A DNA stretch of 9,856 nt, taken from contig QNXS01000069.1 in NCBI GenBank assembly GCA_003978865.1, forward strand, positions 1-9,856, written 5' to 3'. Of this stretch, positions 1 to 6,613 are shown in pieces. Position numbers and translations under genes: made by a program. The stretch is from Archaeoglobus sp. Lineage in GTDB: Archaea > Halobacteriota > Archaeoglobi > Archaeoglobales > Archaeoglobaceae. Within the stretch, counting starts at the first letter, position 1, and the number at the start of each line of letters is the position of its first letter. The notes under the pieces are model-generated. The model saw nothing but the letters and a program-made list of their open reading frames with translations, searched no databases and was not told the DNA's origin.

Positions 1-155
1 AGCAAAATCCTATCAGTAAAATTTTCAACAAGAAACGTATCCTCTTTTCTCGGATTGACATTAAAAGCCTCCTCACAGAGTGTGTCGTAACCCGAAAGTC
101 TCAACCAGACTGCAAGTTTTTTTAACATTCTGTCACAGACGAACTTCTTCTCCAT
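1..155 (-). CDS. Mut7-C RNase-domain protein, N-terminal fragment
   Basis: The reading frame begins with ATG at 155-153 and runs off the left edge, leaving 51 codons. The opening residues (MEKKFVCDRMLKKLAVWLRL, then SGYDTL) match the start of the Mut7-C (DUF82) family, which typically opens with a short strand, an Asp, then RMLGKLARWLRLLGYD. The family is PIN-like and presumed to be a ribonuclease; Asp8 (in VCDRML) would be the first of its acidic residues. The remaining acidic residues and any zinc-binding cysteines lie outside the window. No good Shine-Dalgarno is seen just ahead of the ATG; a TTG lies directly upstream. It is divergent from the first tatA gene. Family assignment rests on about 25 conserved N-terminal residues. 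Confidence 0.72.
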   Translation of the reverse strand, partial: MEKKFVCDRMLKKLAVWLRLSGYDTLCEEAFNVNPRKEDTFLVENFTDRIL

Positions 156-219
156 CAATATACTAAACACTTACCTGCTTAAATCAACTATTCTGTTACT
201 CTCTACTTAAAGTATTCTT

Positions 220-249
220 TAATTCAATATTTTCCTTATAATTCAATAT
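220..249. repeat. 11-bp direct repeat in a divergent promoter region
   Basis: TAATTCAATAT occurs at 220-230 and again, identical, at 239-249, a centre spacing of 19 bases (close to two helical turns). It lies in the 167-base spacer between the Mut7-C gene and tatA. It could be a regulator site or chance in AT-rich DNA. Confidence 0.35.
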
Positions 250-263
250 CTACCAGTTAACCC

Positions 264-280
264 AATCAACTCACTTGATT
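264..280. promoter_or_regulatory. Dyad upstream of tatA (possible operator)
   Basis: AATCAA at 264-269 and TTGATT at 275-280 form a perfect 6-bp inverted repeat around a 5-base centre. It ends about 42 bases before the tatA start codon and just ahead of an AT-rich stretch (285-299) where a TATA element would lie. The geometry suits a dimeric regulator bound upstream of the core promoter. The rest of the 156-322 spacer holds no gene that I can see. No factor is known; this is inferred from symmetry alone. Confidence 0.35.
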
Positions 281-322
281 TAGCCGAAAAAAGTATTAAC
301 AAGTTTGATGTAAGAACAACGA

Positions 323-640
323 ATGTTTGGCGTGGGGTGGAGTGAAGCAACAGTAATATTTATACTTGCACTGTTGCTATTTGGTCCGGACAAACTTGCT
401 GAATTTACCAGAATGCTTGGAAAGCTGTATGGAGAGTATAAAGCAGCAAGAAGAAGACTCGAGCTTGAGCTACTTTACGGAAAAGAAACCGTGAATGTAA
501 ATAGTTTAAAGAACCTTGTGGAAACAGAGCTTGAATATAGCATAGATAACGAACTTACAGAAGTTGTTGATTTCAGTAGAAGTGAAGTTAAAAATGAAGT
601 TGATGATGTTAGAGAGCAAAAAGATGATATCGAGTCGTAG
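323..640 (+). CDS. tatA: Twin-arginine translocase TatA-family protein (first copy)
   Basis: A 105-residue TatA-type protein, the pore or membrane-destabilising component of the Tat pathway that exports folded proteins. It has a very short N-terminus with a polar Glu8 (GWSE), one hydrophobic helix at about residues 9-20, the hinge LFGPDKL, and an amphipathic helix through about residue 50 rich in Lys, Arg and Glu. A strongly acidic tail to residue 105 is unusually long for a small TatA. The length is within the family's range. ATG 323 has no Shine-Dalgarno, and an AT-rich stretch about 25-30 bases upstream would fit a leaderless or near-leaderless transcript. A second tatA follows 52 bases later; no tatC is present. 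TatB-like specialisation is possible but archaea normally use TatA and TatC only. Confidence 0.88.
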   Translation: MFGVGWSEATVIFILALLLFGPDKLAEFTRMLGKLYGEYKAARRRLELELLYGKETVNVNSLKNLVETELEYSIDNELTEVVDFSRSEVKNEVDDVREQKDDIES

Positions 641-647
641 CACTCAA

Positions 648-656
648 TTTAAATAT
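648..656 (+). promoter_or_regulatory. TATA box ahead of the second tatA
   Basis: TTTAAATAT sits immediately after the stop codon of the first tatA and about 41 bases before the second start codon. With the usual archaeal spacing, transcription would begin near 677-680, giving a short leader that includes the Shine-Dalgarno at 681-688. This suggests the second tatA can be transcribed on its own, though read-through from the first gene is also likely. Confidence 0.5.
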
Positions 657-692
657 CTCGCAACGCGAATATGGTATTAAAGGTGGTGCAGG

Positions 693-1007
693 ATGATAGG
701 CACAAACGAGTTGTTAGTCATACTGGCCCTTGCATTTATCCTGTTTGGAGCAAATAAGTTGCCTGAGCTCGCGAGAAATCTCGGTAGAAGCGTTTCAGAA
801 TTTGAAAAAGCAAAAAGAGAGGCTGAGCTTGAGTTAATTGAGCTTGAAAGGAAGTATAAGGAGGGACAGTATACAAAATCTGAAAGAAGGGTAAAACTTG
901 AAAGAATAGCCAAAGATCTTGGAATCGATCCTTCAGGAAAGAGTGATGATGAATTACTCGACGAGATAAACAGAGCCATACCAAAAGCTGAGAAAGCAGA
1001 ACCGTAA
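693..1007 (+). CDS. tatA: Twin-arginine translocase TatA-family protein (second copy)
   Basis: A 104-residue TatA paralogue. Residues 5-17 form the single membrane helix, preceded by polar Glu6; the hinge reads LFGANKLPELARNLG (residues 17-31), the hallmark of TatA, and is followed by a long charged amphipathic helix to about residue 60. The rest is a hydrophilic cytoplasmic tail. ATG 693 is chosen because AGGTGGTG (681-688) precedes it by 4 bases. Compared with the first copy the hinge is more canonical (NKLPELARNLG against DKLAEFTRMLG), so this may be the main TatA and the first a variant partner. Its stop codon is only 8 bases from the stop of the convergent DUF483 gene. Confidence 0.9.
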   Translation: MIGTNELLVILALAFILFGANKLPELARNLGRSVSEFEKAKREAELELIELERKYKEGQYTKSERRVKLERIAKDLGIDPSGKSDDELLDEINRAIPKAEKAEP

Positions 1008-1015
1008 TTTGCAAT

Positions 1016-1855
1016 TTAGATGAACATCCTGATTATCTCTTCAGGATTGGTGTAGCAGTAATCTCTATTCTTACCATTAATCCTTTTCATTTTTATACAG
1101 AGTTTCAGAATGTCACACATGACTGAAAGCACACCGGCCTTGAATAGCGTTTCTTCTCCAATTTCTGCAAGTGCATTTTTACATCTCTCTCCAGTTTTTT
1201 CAGCTTTCTTACATTTTATAGAGCAAGGATAAAAATTGAATGTAAAAAGGGAATTCGGTAATTCAGCATCTTTCAGTAAAGCTCTGTTGGAGAAGACCCT
1301 ATCAACAAGTAAGTGATATCCCGTATTAACAAACTCCTCTGCTATTTCCCCTTCTGGTGATTTAACATTTTTACCAAGATTTCTCAGCCTTTTTCTTTTA
1401 GAAAAGTTACTGATACAGCAATCCGGATATCCAAGTAATTCTCCTTCAAGCTCGTTTACCCTGCAAATTTTTTCAGGTTTTCTGCTTTTTATTACCCTCA
1501 ACTCAGCTTTTCTGATCTTCCTTAGATTTCTGGAAACTCTGTCTATACACAGATAAAACTGCAACTCAGGTGATATTAGTATCCTGCCGGTACTGACTAT
1601 TCTGTTAACAAGAAAAAAGAATGGTTCAACCTGTATCTCCAGATTACTAAATTCAAATCCCGTGACTTTCTCTCTAAGTTCTTCTTCAAGTTCCTCAATT
1701 GAAGCATAGACATTCTCTATTTTCCCTGTTTCATGAGTCACCACAGCTCTTGCTCTCATTTCATATTCAACAGTTAAATCGGGAAACGGGTTGTACATTA
1801 TACATTTCGAAACCCCCGCCAGAAGTCTTGAAGCTTCAAACCTCAGGGTTAGCAT
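1016..1855 (-). CDS. DUF483 family protein, function unknown
   Basis: A 279-residue soluble protein with no signal peptide or membrane helix. I recognise the archaeal DUF483 family from the motif LGYPDCC (residues 141-147) and the later FYPCSIKC (208-215). These are cysteine-rich: Cys146-Cys147, then Cys211, Cys215 and Cys225, with further cysteines at 247, 253 and 267. The pattern suggests a metal or Fe-S site, but no function is established that I can name. The N-terminal 130 residues are alpha/beta-like and less distinctive. ATG 1855 has GAGGT 3 bases ahead, within the 9-base gap after the regulator gene, so the two genes are almost certainly co-transcribed. Met20 is a possible later start. 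Its 3' end meets the second tatA tail to tail, 8 bases apart. Confidence 0.75.
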   Translation of the reverse strand: MLTLRFEASRLLAGVSKCIMYNPFPDLTVEYEMRARAVVTHETGKIENVYASIEELEEELREKVTGFEFSNLEIQVEPFFFLVNRIVSTGRILISPELQFYLCIDRVSRNLRKIRKAELRVIKSRKPEKICRVNELEGELLGYPDCCISNFSKRKRLRNLGKNVKSPEGEIAEEFVNTGYHLLVDRVFSNRALLKDAELPNSLFTFNFYPCSIKCKKAEKTGERCKNALAEIGEETLFKAGVLSVMCDILKLCIKMKRINGKNRDYCYTNPEEIIRMFI

Positions 1856-1864
1856 GTTACCTCT

Positions 1865-2764
1865 TTACGATGTTACTTTCTTTACCTGTTCCGGACTCAG
1901 TTCTGTAAGAATTCTGTGTATGGTTATAACTCCAACCGGCTCTCCAGAATCTGTAACTACGAGAGTCCTTACATTCTCTTCCCTCATAATTCTAATTGCT
2001 TCCCTTATTCTTGTTGTTTTTTCAACAAAAACAACCCTTGGTATCATGTATTCCACGACCAAGGAATTGAGCCTGCCATCGGCAAGAGCTTTGGCGACTT
2101 GCAACAGACAAATCATCCCTATAAAAGAGTTACCTTTTCTTACAGGCGCACAGTGAATGTTATTCTCTGCCAGAACTTTTCCAGCTTCCATGACAGTCTG
2201 TTCAGCACTAACGGTTATTATCGGGTAAGACATGTGTTTTTCGACCGTGTCTTTCGGAAGAGCAAATATCTTATCTATACTTATGAGTATAGAGTTTGAC
2301 GTATCATCTCTACCCGTTACTTTTCCCCAAACCATCAATTCATTTACAGGAGTGGGGCCTATTATAATCTCATCTCCCGGTTTTATTGTTCTGATGTCGC
2401 CGATAAGTCTTATTTTAGCTGTACATACTGTAGGATGACTTAAAGACGGTAAATCTATTTCCTCTGCACTCGCATCCAGTATACGACCATTTACAGTTAC
2501 CGGAACAACAACGGATTCTTCAGGATGTGTTATAGATAAAACTTCATAAGCTTTTGCTGTTGGCCTGTACCCTCCTTTTGGACCCGGAACTCCCTCAACA
2601 AGACCGAGAGCTCTGAGAGCTTGCATCTGATTCCTCACAGTTCCCGGATTCCGGTTAATTAACTCTGCAATTTCCTCACCTTTAATAGAGTAACCACTTT
2701 TTTTCTTATAAAGTGTTACAAGAGCATAAAGTATATCTCTTTGAATCTGAGTGAGTTCAAGCAT
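1865..2764 (-). CDS. HTH-type regulator with two CBS domains
   Basis: A 299-residue protein resembling the archaeal group of predicted regulators with C-terminal CBS domains. Residues 1-78 form a winged helix-turn-helix, with the recognition part around NRNPGTVRNQMQALRALGLV and a wing at GPKGGYRPT. Residues 82-172 are a beta-rich middle domain (IRTIKPGDEIIIGP) that I cannot name. Two CBS repeats follow, at about 178-230 (MSYPIITVSAEQTVMEAG) and 240-290 (MIPRVVFVEKTTRIREA); such pairs usually bind adenine nucleotides or S-adenosylmethionine and act as ligand sensors. ATG 2764 is preceded by AAAGGAGG with 7 bases spacing, a strong ribosome site. It is first in an operon with the DUF483 gene and divergent from the Nog1-type gene. 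DNA target and ligand are unknown. Confidence 0.85.
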   Translation of the reverse strand: MLELTQIQRDILYALVTLYKKKSGYSIKGEEIAELINRNPGTVRNQMQALRALGLVEGVPGPKGGYRPTAKAYEVLSITHPEESVVVPVTVNGRILDASAEEIDLPSLSHPTVCTAKIRLIGDIRTIKPGDEIIIGPTPVNELMVWGKVTGRDDTSNSILISIDKIFALPKDTVEKHMSYPIITVSAEQTVMEAGKVLAENNIHCAPVRKGNSFIGMICLLQVAKALADGRLNSLVVEYMIPRVVFVEKTTRIREAIRIMREENVRTLVVTDSGEPVGVITIHRILTELSPEQVKKVTS

Positions 2765-2801
2765 TCTTACTCCTCCTTTCCAAAGTCATTCATCAAGCGT
2801 C

Positions 2802-2811
2802 TATAAATATC
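2802..2811 (-). promoter_or_regulatory. TATA box of the HTH-CBS/DUF483 operon
   Basis: On the minus strand this reads ATATTTATAG within an AT-rich stretch, about 40 bases before the ATG at 2764. Transcription would start near 2780, leaving a leader of roughly 15-20 bases that carries the Shine-Dalgarno. ATATCT occurs twice nearby (2807-2812 and 2822-2827), a possible autoregulatory site but unproven. Confidence 0.5.
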
Positions 2812-2839
2812 TTTCTGGTTTATATCTGCTCTAATCAGG

Positions 2840-2848
2840 CTTTAAAAG
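2840..2848 (+). promoter_or_regulatory. TATA box of the Nog1-type GTPase gene
   Basis: CTTTAAAAG would place the start of transcription near 2870. The leader would then begin just before GAGGAGGG (2874-2881), a Shine-Dalgarno-like sequence with no usable start codon at normal distance from it. The divergent promoter at 2802-2811 lies about 35 bases away. Confidence 0.45.
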
Positions 2849-2921
2849 TTGCATCCTTATTCAAATTGCTCGTGAGGAGGGTTTATATTACGGGAAAGTT
2901 ATGCAAAATTGGAGTGAAAAG

Positions 2922-3851
2922 ATGGGAGAATTTGATGCAGAAATTCTGCACAAGTTGCCTACCGTGCTTACAGCGGAGGAGTTACTGAACAAAGCTTTCG
3001 GAAGAGGATCCAAGGTATCAGGTAGGAGTAGGGAAAAAGCAATAAACAAGCTTGCTACTGTAGGCAATGTCATTTCATCTCATTTAAACACTGTAATGAA
3101 AGCTCACCCAAGTTACACATCTATGCCTGAGTTTTACAGGGAGTTAATAGACATTACAGTTGGTTTATCCCGCCTGAGAAAAAGTCTCGCTGCACTTAAG
3201 TGGGCAGAAAGAATGGTGCAGAAAGTTGTGACGAAAGGTATTAGACAGATTAAAGGAGGTAAAAGTCCGGACACAGTTATAAGAGAAACTTATGGCAGAG
3301 TCGCTTCAATAATCCGGCAGATAGATGACGAACTTAGATATTTAAATGAAGTAAAAAAAGTTATGAGGAAAATTCCAGTGTTTCTAAACATACCAGTTAT
3401 TGTGGTTGCGGGTTATCCAAACGTTGGCAAATCAAGCCTTGTTTCCAAACTCTCAAGTGTTAAACCTGAAGTGGCAAGTTATCCGTTTACAACTAAAGAG
3501 ATATACGTTGGTATAATTCAGCTAAAAGATAGAAGGGCTCAGATAGTTGATACTCCCGGAATGTTAGACAGACCCCTCAGCAAAAGAAATGAAATGGAAA
3601 GGAGAGCTATTCTCTGTATAAAGCACATAGCAGACTGTATAGTTTTTGTTATCGATCCAAGTGAGAGTTGTGGGTACAGTGTTGAAAAACAGTTCTCATT
3701 GTTAAAAGAAGTTAAAGAGCTAAAAAAACCTGTACTGGAAGTTTACAGCAAAGCGGACATGCACGATATGAGAGATAGACCTGCGTTCTCCTGTAAAACC
3801 GGAGAAGGTCTGGAAAAATTAAAGGAGATAATTTTTGATGTAATTTACTGA
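2922..3851 (+). CDS. Nog1-family GTP-binding protein
   Basis: A 309-residue Obg-related GTPase of the Nog1 type, which in eukaryotes acts in 60S ribosome assembly; the archaeal forms are presumed to act on the large subunit. The helical N-terminal domain (about 1-145) opens with LPTVLTAEELLNKAFGR, typical of Nog1. The G domain has G1 GYPNVGKSS (164-172), G2 around PFTT (188-191), G3 DTPG (210-213), the Nog1 signature DPSESCGY (245-252), and G5 SCK (290-292). G4 reads SKAD (276-279) where NKxD is expected. It lacks the long C-terminal region of eukaryotic Nog1, as is normal in archaea. I chose ATG 2922 because GGAGTGA precedes it closely; ATG 2901, seven codons upstream, is in frame but has no ribosome site at normal spacing. 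Confidence 0.9.
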   Translation: MGEFDAEILHKLPTVLTAEELLNKAFGRGSKVSGRSREKAINKLATVGNVISSHLNTVMKAHPSYTSMPEFYRELIDITVGLSRLRKSLAALKWAERMVQKVVTKGIRQIKGGKSPDTVIRETYGRVASIIRQIDDELRYLNEVKKVMRKIPVFLNIPVIVVAGYPNVGKSSLVSKLSSVKPEVASYPFTTKEIYVGIIQLKDRRAQIVDTPGMLDRPLSKRNEMERRAILCIKHIADCIVFVIDPSESCGYSVEKQFSLLKEVKELKKPVLEVYSKADMHDMRDRPAFSCKTGEGLEKLKEIIFDVIY

Positions 3852-3869
3852 ATTTATATTTAATGATAT

Positions 3870-3876
3870 AAAAAAA
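3870..3876 (-). terminator. Oligo-T tract after the MBL-fold gene
   Basis: On the minus strand a run of seven T residues lies about 18 bases past the stop of the MBL-fold gene, in a 42-base AT-rich spacer between convergent genes. Archaeal transcription commonly ends in such tracts without a hairpin. The opposite strand of the spacer is AT-rich but has no comparable T run for the Nog1-type gene. Confidence 0.4.
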
Positions 3877-3893
3877 TATAATTTACAAAATAC

Positions 3894-4463
3894 CTAAATT
3901 TCAATTATTTCTCCCGGCTTTACAACTCTTGCATTTAAGCCTTCATCTGTCAGCAACTCTACAAGCTCCTCAGCATTTTTTCTCTTGTTCTCCTTCTCGT
4001 AGTTGTAATGGAAAGGTACGACTAACTCTGGATTTATCCTCTTAAGCTCTTCAACGTACTGCTGGAAGAAGTCAGGAAAACATGCGGTAAACGCAAGTTT
4101 AACTCCGGAAACATCCGGGAACTTTGCAGAATCCCCGGGATGAATTACTCCACCATAAAGGTAGCTGACAGACTCCTTTGCCTTCCAGCACCAGCTTTCA
4201 AGTACTTTTATTCCGTTTACTTCATCTCCCGGTTTTACGGCTTTTCCATCCAGCCCGTATTCTTCAAGTGTTGCCTTGGGTGCCGCTAATATTTCATATT
4301 TAATAGTTTTCAGCTTCTCCACATCTATGTGATCAGTATGCTCATGAGTTATGCACACAATATCGTATACCTCTTTTGGCTTTATTGTATAGTTTGGATC
4401 GATTAGTAAATCAAATTTTTCAGAAATCTCTACGCACGAGTTACCGAGCCATCTGACTTTCAT
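3894..4463 (-). CDS. Small MBL-fold metallo-hydrolase
   Basis: A 189-residue metallo-beta-lactamase-fold protein of the broad UlaG/COG2220-like type, a single cytoplasmic domain. Visible metal ligands are the HEHTDH motif (His40, His42, Asp44, His45), Asp111 in HPGDS and His152 in VPFHYN. The stretch between residues 46 and 107, where many relatives carry another histidine, has none; the matching strand reads ESWCWKAKES. Some archaeal relatives also lack that histidine, so activity is not excluded. The substrate cannot be read from sequence. ATG 4463 opens with the typical MKVRWLGNSC strand. No clear Shine-Dalgarno is present, and an AT-rich element about 25 bases upstream could support a leaderless message. 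The gene follows the methyltransferase after 35 bases on the same strand and may share its transcript. Confidence 0.85.
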   Translation of the reverse strand: MKVRWLGNSCVEISEKFDLLIDPNYTIKPKEVYDIVCITHEHTDHIDVEKLKTIKYEILAAPKATLEEYGLDGKAVKPGDEVNGIKVLESWCWKAKESVSYLYGGVIHPGDSAKFPDVSGVKLAFTACFPDFFQQYVEELKRINPELVVPFHYNYEKENKRKNAEELVELLTDEGLNARVVKPGEIIEI

Positions 4464-4498
4464 ACTATTGAGTCAGCTTTAGGAATAAAAAATGATTG

Positions 4499-5056
4499 CT
4501 ATTTTCTGCCAACAATTAGTGCAACATCTCTGCCGTACTTCAGGTCTGTAAAATCTATCTTCTCCACAAAAAATCCTGTTCTTTCAAGCATTCTTGAAAC
4601 GTCCTCAACGCTGTAAAATTTTGCAGCTCTATAAAATGGACTGTTTTTCTTTCGGTAGTCTTCGATAAGCTTCCCCCGCACAATACAGATAAGTATTCTG
4701 CCATTATTTCTGAGAACCTTGCTTGCCTCCATAAGAGCTTCAACCGGTTTTTCAAGGAAGCACAGTGTAAACGCAAGCAGGACAATATCAAAAACTTGTC
4801 TAAAAGGAAGATTTAAAGCATCAGCAAGAACAACATCAACACCACGTTTTTTTGCGAGTTTCAGCATATTTAGAGATATATCAATTCCAATACATCCCAA
4901 ACAGCTTGCAAATCTTCCAGTGCCAACCCCAACCTCCAGACAGTAACCATCTGGTAGATTTCTCTCAATCAACTCTAACTCCTTTAAGAAAATATCTCTA
5001 TGCCTGTCATACCACTCATCGTATTCCTTCCACCTCTCATCAAACACACTGAGCAT
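4499..5056 (-). CDS. Class I SAM-dependent methyltransferase
   Basis: A 185-residue Rossmann-fold methyltransferase of the UbiE/Methyltransf_11 type. Motif I is LEVGVGTGRF (40-49), followed by the acidic strand end GIDIS (57-61), the adenine region LADALNLPF (78-85), motif II FDIVLL (89-94) and the post-motif segment ASKVLRNNGRILI. The substrate is unknown. The frame stays open for 36 more codons to an ATG at 5164, but that extension is an odd Cys- and Tyr-rich hydrophobic stretch lying in the spacer before cysS. I start at ATG 5056 because GTGAG precedes it by 7 bases and because MLSVFDERWKEYDEWYDRH is a typical opening for this family. It probably leads a two-gene unit with the MBL-fold gene, and is divergent from cysS. 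Confidence 0.87.
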   Translation of the reverse strand: MLSVFDERWKEYDEWYDRHRDIFLKELELIERNLPDGYCLEVGVGTGRFASCLGCIGIDISLNMLKLAKKRGVDVVLADALNLPFRQVFDIVLLAFTLCFLEKPVEALMEASKVLRNNGRILICIVRGKLIEDYRKKNSPFYRAAKFYSVEDVSRMLERTGFFVEKIDFTDLKYGRDVALIVGRK

Positions 5057-5100
5057 TTGTCTACTCACTTTTTGATGATAATAATTTTTTCGAAAGATGT

Positions 5101-5140
5101 GATAACAAAATAAACAATAACAAACAATAACAGATAATAA
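5101..5140. repeat. Phased 10-bp repeats between methyltransferase gene and cysS
   Basis: AAACAATAAC occurs twice in exact tandem (5112-5121 and 5122-5131), flanked by degenerate copies (GATAACAAAA before, AGATAATAAT after). The period of 10 bases equals about one helical turn. It lies in the 106-base divergent spacer, 22-60 bases ahead of cysS, so it may be a regulator array, a bend, or simple AT-rich slippage. Confidence 0.45.
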
Positions 5141-5162
5141 TCTTACCAGTTTAAAAAACTCC

Positions 5163-6584
5163 ATGAGAGTCTACAACACTTTAACGAAGCAGAAAGAAGA
5201 ACTCAAAGTTGAAAAAACTGTTAGAGTTTACGTGTGTGGAATTACAGCTTACGATTACTCTCACATAGGACATGCGAGGTGTGCTGTTGTTTTTGATACT
5301 CTGCGCAGGTACCTTGAGTGGAAAGGTCACGTGGTCAGGTACGTGCAGAACTTTACAGATGTTGATGACAAAATAGTAAGAAGGGCAGTCAGCGAGGGAA
5401 AAACTTTCAGAGAAATCTCAGAGCGATATATAACTGCATACAGAGAAGACATGCAAAAGCTAAATGTGAGGGAGGGAATACACCCAAAAGTTACGGAAAA
5501 CATAGAAGAGATCATAAGTGCTATATCAAAGCTAATAGAGAAGGGATTTGCCTACGTGGTTGATGGAGAGAGATGGAAAGATGTTTACTTCCACGTTCCA
5601 TCCTTAAAATCGTATGGAAAACTTTCAGGTATGAGTTTGGAAGAACTAAACAGGCATAGAATTGAACCTGATCCAAGAAAGAAAGATGAAAAAGATTTTG
5701 CCCTGTGGAAGTCTGCAAAGAATGAGGATATCCAAGCAAAAGCCTTCTTTAATTCACCATGGGGAAAGGGCAGACCGGGATGGCACATAGAGTGTAGTGT
5801 TATGGCTGCAAAGTATCTCAATGTACCGTTTGATGTTCATGGAGGTGGTAGAGATTTAATATTCCCACACCACGAGAATGAAAGAGCACAGAGTATTGCA
5901 CTTTTTGGTATTGAGCCCGTTAGATACTGGATTCACAGCGATTTTGTTAGAATAAAAGGAGAGAAGATGAGTAAAAGTTTGGGCAACATAGTGAGAGTAA
6001 AGGATGTTCTTAGGATGTATGAAGGGGAAGTTTTGCGTTACTTTCTGCTTTCCGCACACTACAGAACTGCTCTCGACTACAGCGAGGAGGCAATAGAAAA
6101 ATGTAGAAGAGCTTACGAATACATTAAAAATACAGTAGAGGCTATAGATATGGAAATTGCTGCTCTCAAAAGTGGAGTTGCAAATGCATCAAACCCAAAC
6201 TCCGAGATGAGATACATTACAGAAAAGTTAAGGGAACGGTTTACAGAAGCCATGGAGGACGATTTAAATACACCTCTTGCATTTGCAGCACTGCACAACT
6301 TTGCGAATCGAATAAACAAGATTTTAAGAGACGGCAACTTTGATTTAGGCAATCTAAAATTTGCTTTCAACACTATAAAAGATGTTTGTTCAGTTCTTGG
6401 GCTGTTTGAAAACTACAGAAGAATTCCAGTGCTTGGAGAAAGACAGGTTGAACTAATAAAAGAGAGGGAACTTTGCAGAAAGGAGAGAGATTTTGAGAGA
6501 GCCGACTTTATAAGAAACAAATTCAGGGAAATGGGTTATCAGCTTATAGATACTCCAAGGGGGACAAGATGGCGTTTAATTTAA
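5163..6584 (+). CDS. cysS: Cysteinyl-tRNA synthetase
   Basis: A 473-residue class I aminoacyl-tRNA synthetase that charges tRNA-Cys with cysteine in the cytoplasm. The catalytic signatures are HIGH (34-37) and KMSKS (268-272). The cysteine-sensing zinc ligands appear intact by comparison with the E. coli enzyme: Cys25 (VCGITAYD), Cys211 (WHIECS), His236 and Glu240 (HHENE). A DALR-type helical anticodon region follows from about residue 340, ending in the usual short GTRW-like tail (TPRGTRWRLI). The length is normal and complete. ATG 5163 has no Shine-Dalgarno, so a leaderless message is likely. Some archaea make Cys-tRNA by the SepRS/SepCysS route instead or as well; this gene shows that the direct route is present here. 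It converges on porB with a 56-base AT-rich gap. Confidence 0.97.
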   Translation: MRVYNTLTKQKEELKVEKTVRVYVCGITAYDYSHIGHARCAVVFDTLRRYLEWKGHVVRYVQNFTDVDDKIVRRAVSEGKTFREISERYITAYREDMQKLNVREGIHPKVTENIEEIISAISKLIEKGFAYVVDGERWKDVYFHVPSLKSYGKLSGMSLEELNRHRIEPDPRKKDEKDFALWKSAKNEDIQAKAFFNSPWGKGRPGWHIECSVMAAKYLNVPFDVHGGGRDLIFPHHENERAQSIALFGIEPVRYWIHSDFVRIKGEKMSKSLGNIVRVKDVLRMYEGEVLRYFLLSAHYRTALDYSEEAIEKCRRAYEYIKNTVEAIDMEIAALKSGVANASNPNSEMRYITEKLRERFTEAMEDDLNTPLAFAALHNFANRINKILRDGNFDLGNLKFAFNTIKDVCSVLGLFENYRRIPVLGERQVELIKERELCRKERDFERADFIRNKFREMGYQLIDTPRGTRWRLI

Positions 6585-6613
6585 GCAAGTTAAAGTTAAA
6601 ATAATTTTAAATT

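Noticed and set aside
658..668. Small inverted repeat TCGC-AAC-GCGA between the two tatA genes
   Set aside because: A 4-bp stem with a 3-base loop and no following T tract is too weak to call a terminator or operator.
1791..2438. Overlapping plus-strand frames opposite the HTH-CBS gene
   Set aside because: The minus-strand frame has clear HTH and CBS motifs and a good ribosome site; the opposite frames have neither.
5057..5164. Hydrophobic N-terminal extension of the methyltransferase that would act as a membrane anchor
   Set aside because: It spans the whole cysS promoter spacer, is built from the AT-rich repeat region, and lacks a ribosome site, whereas ATG 5056 has one and starts at the family's normal position.
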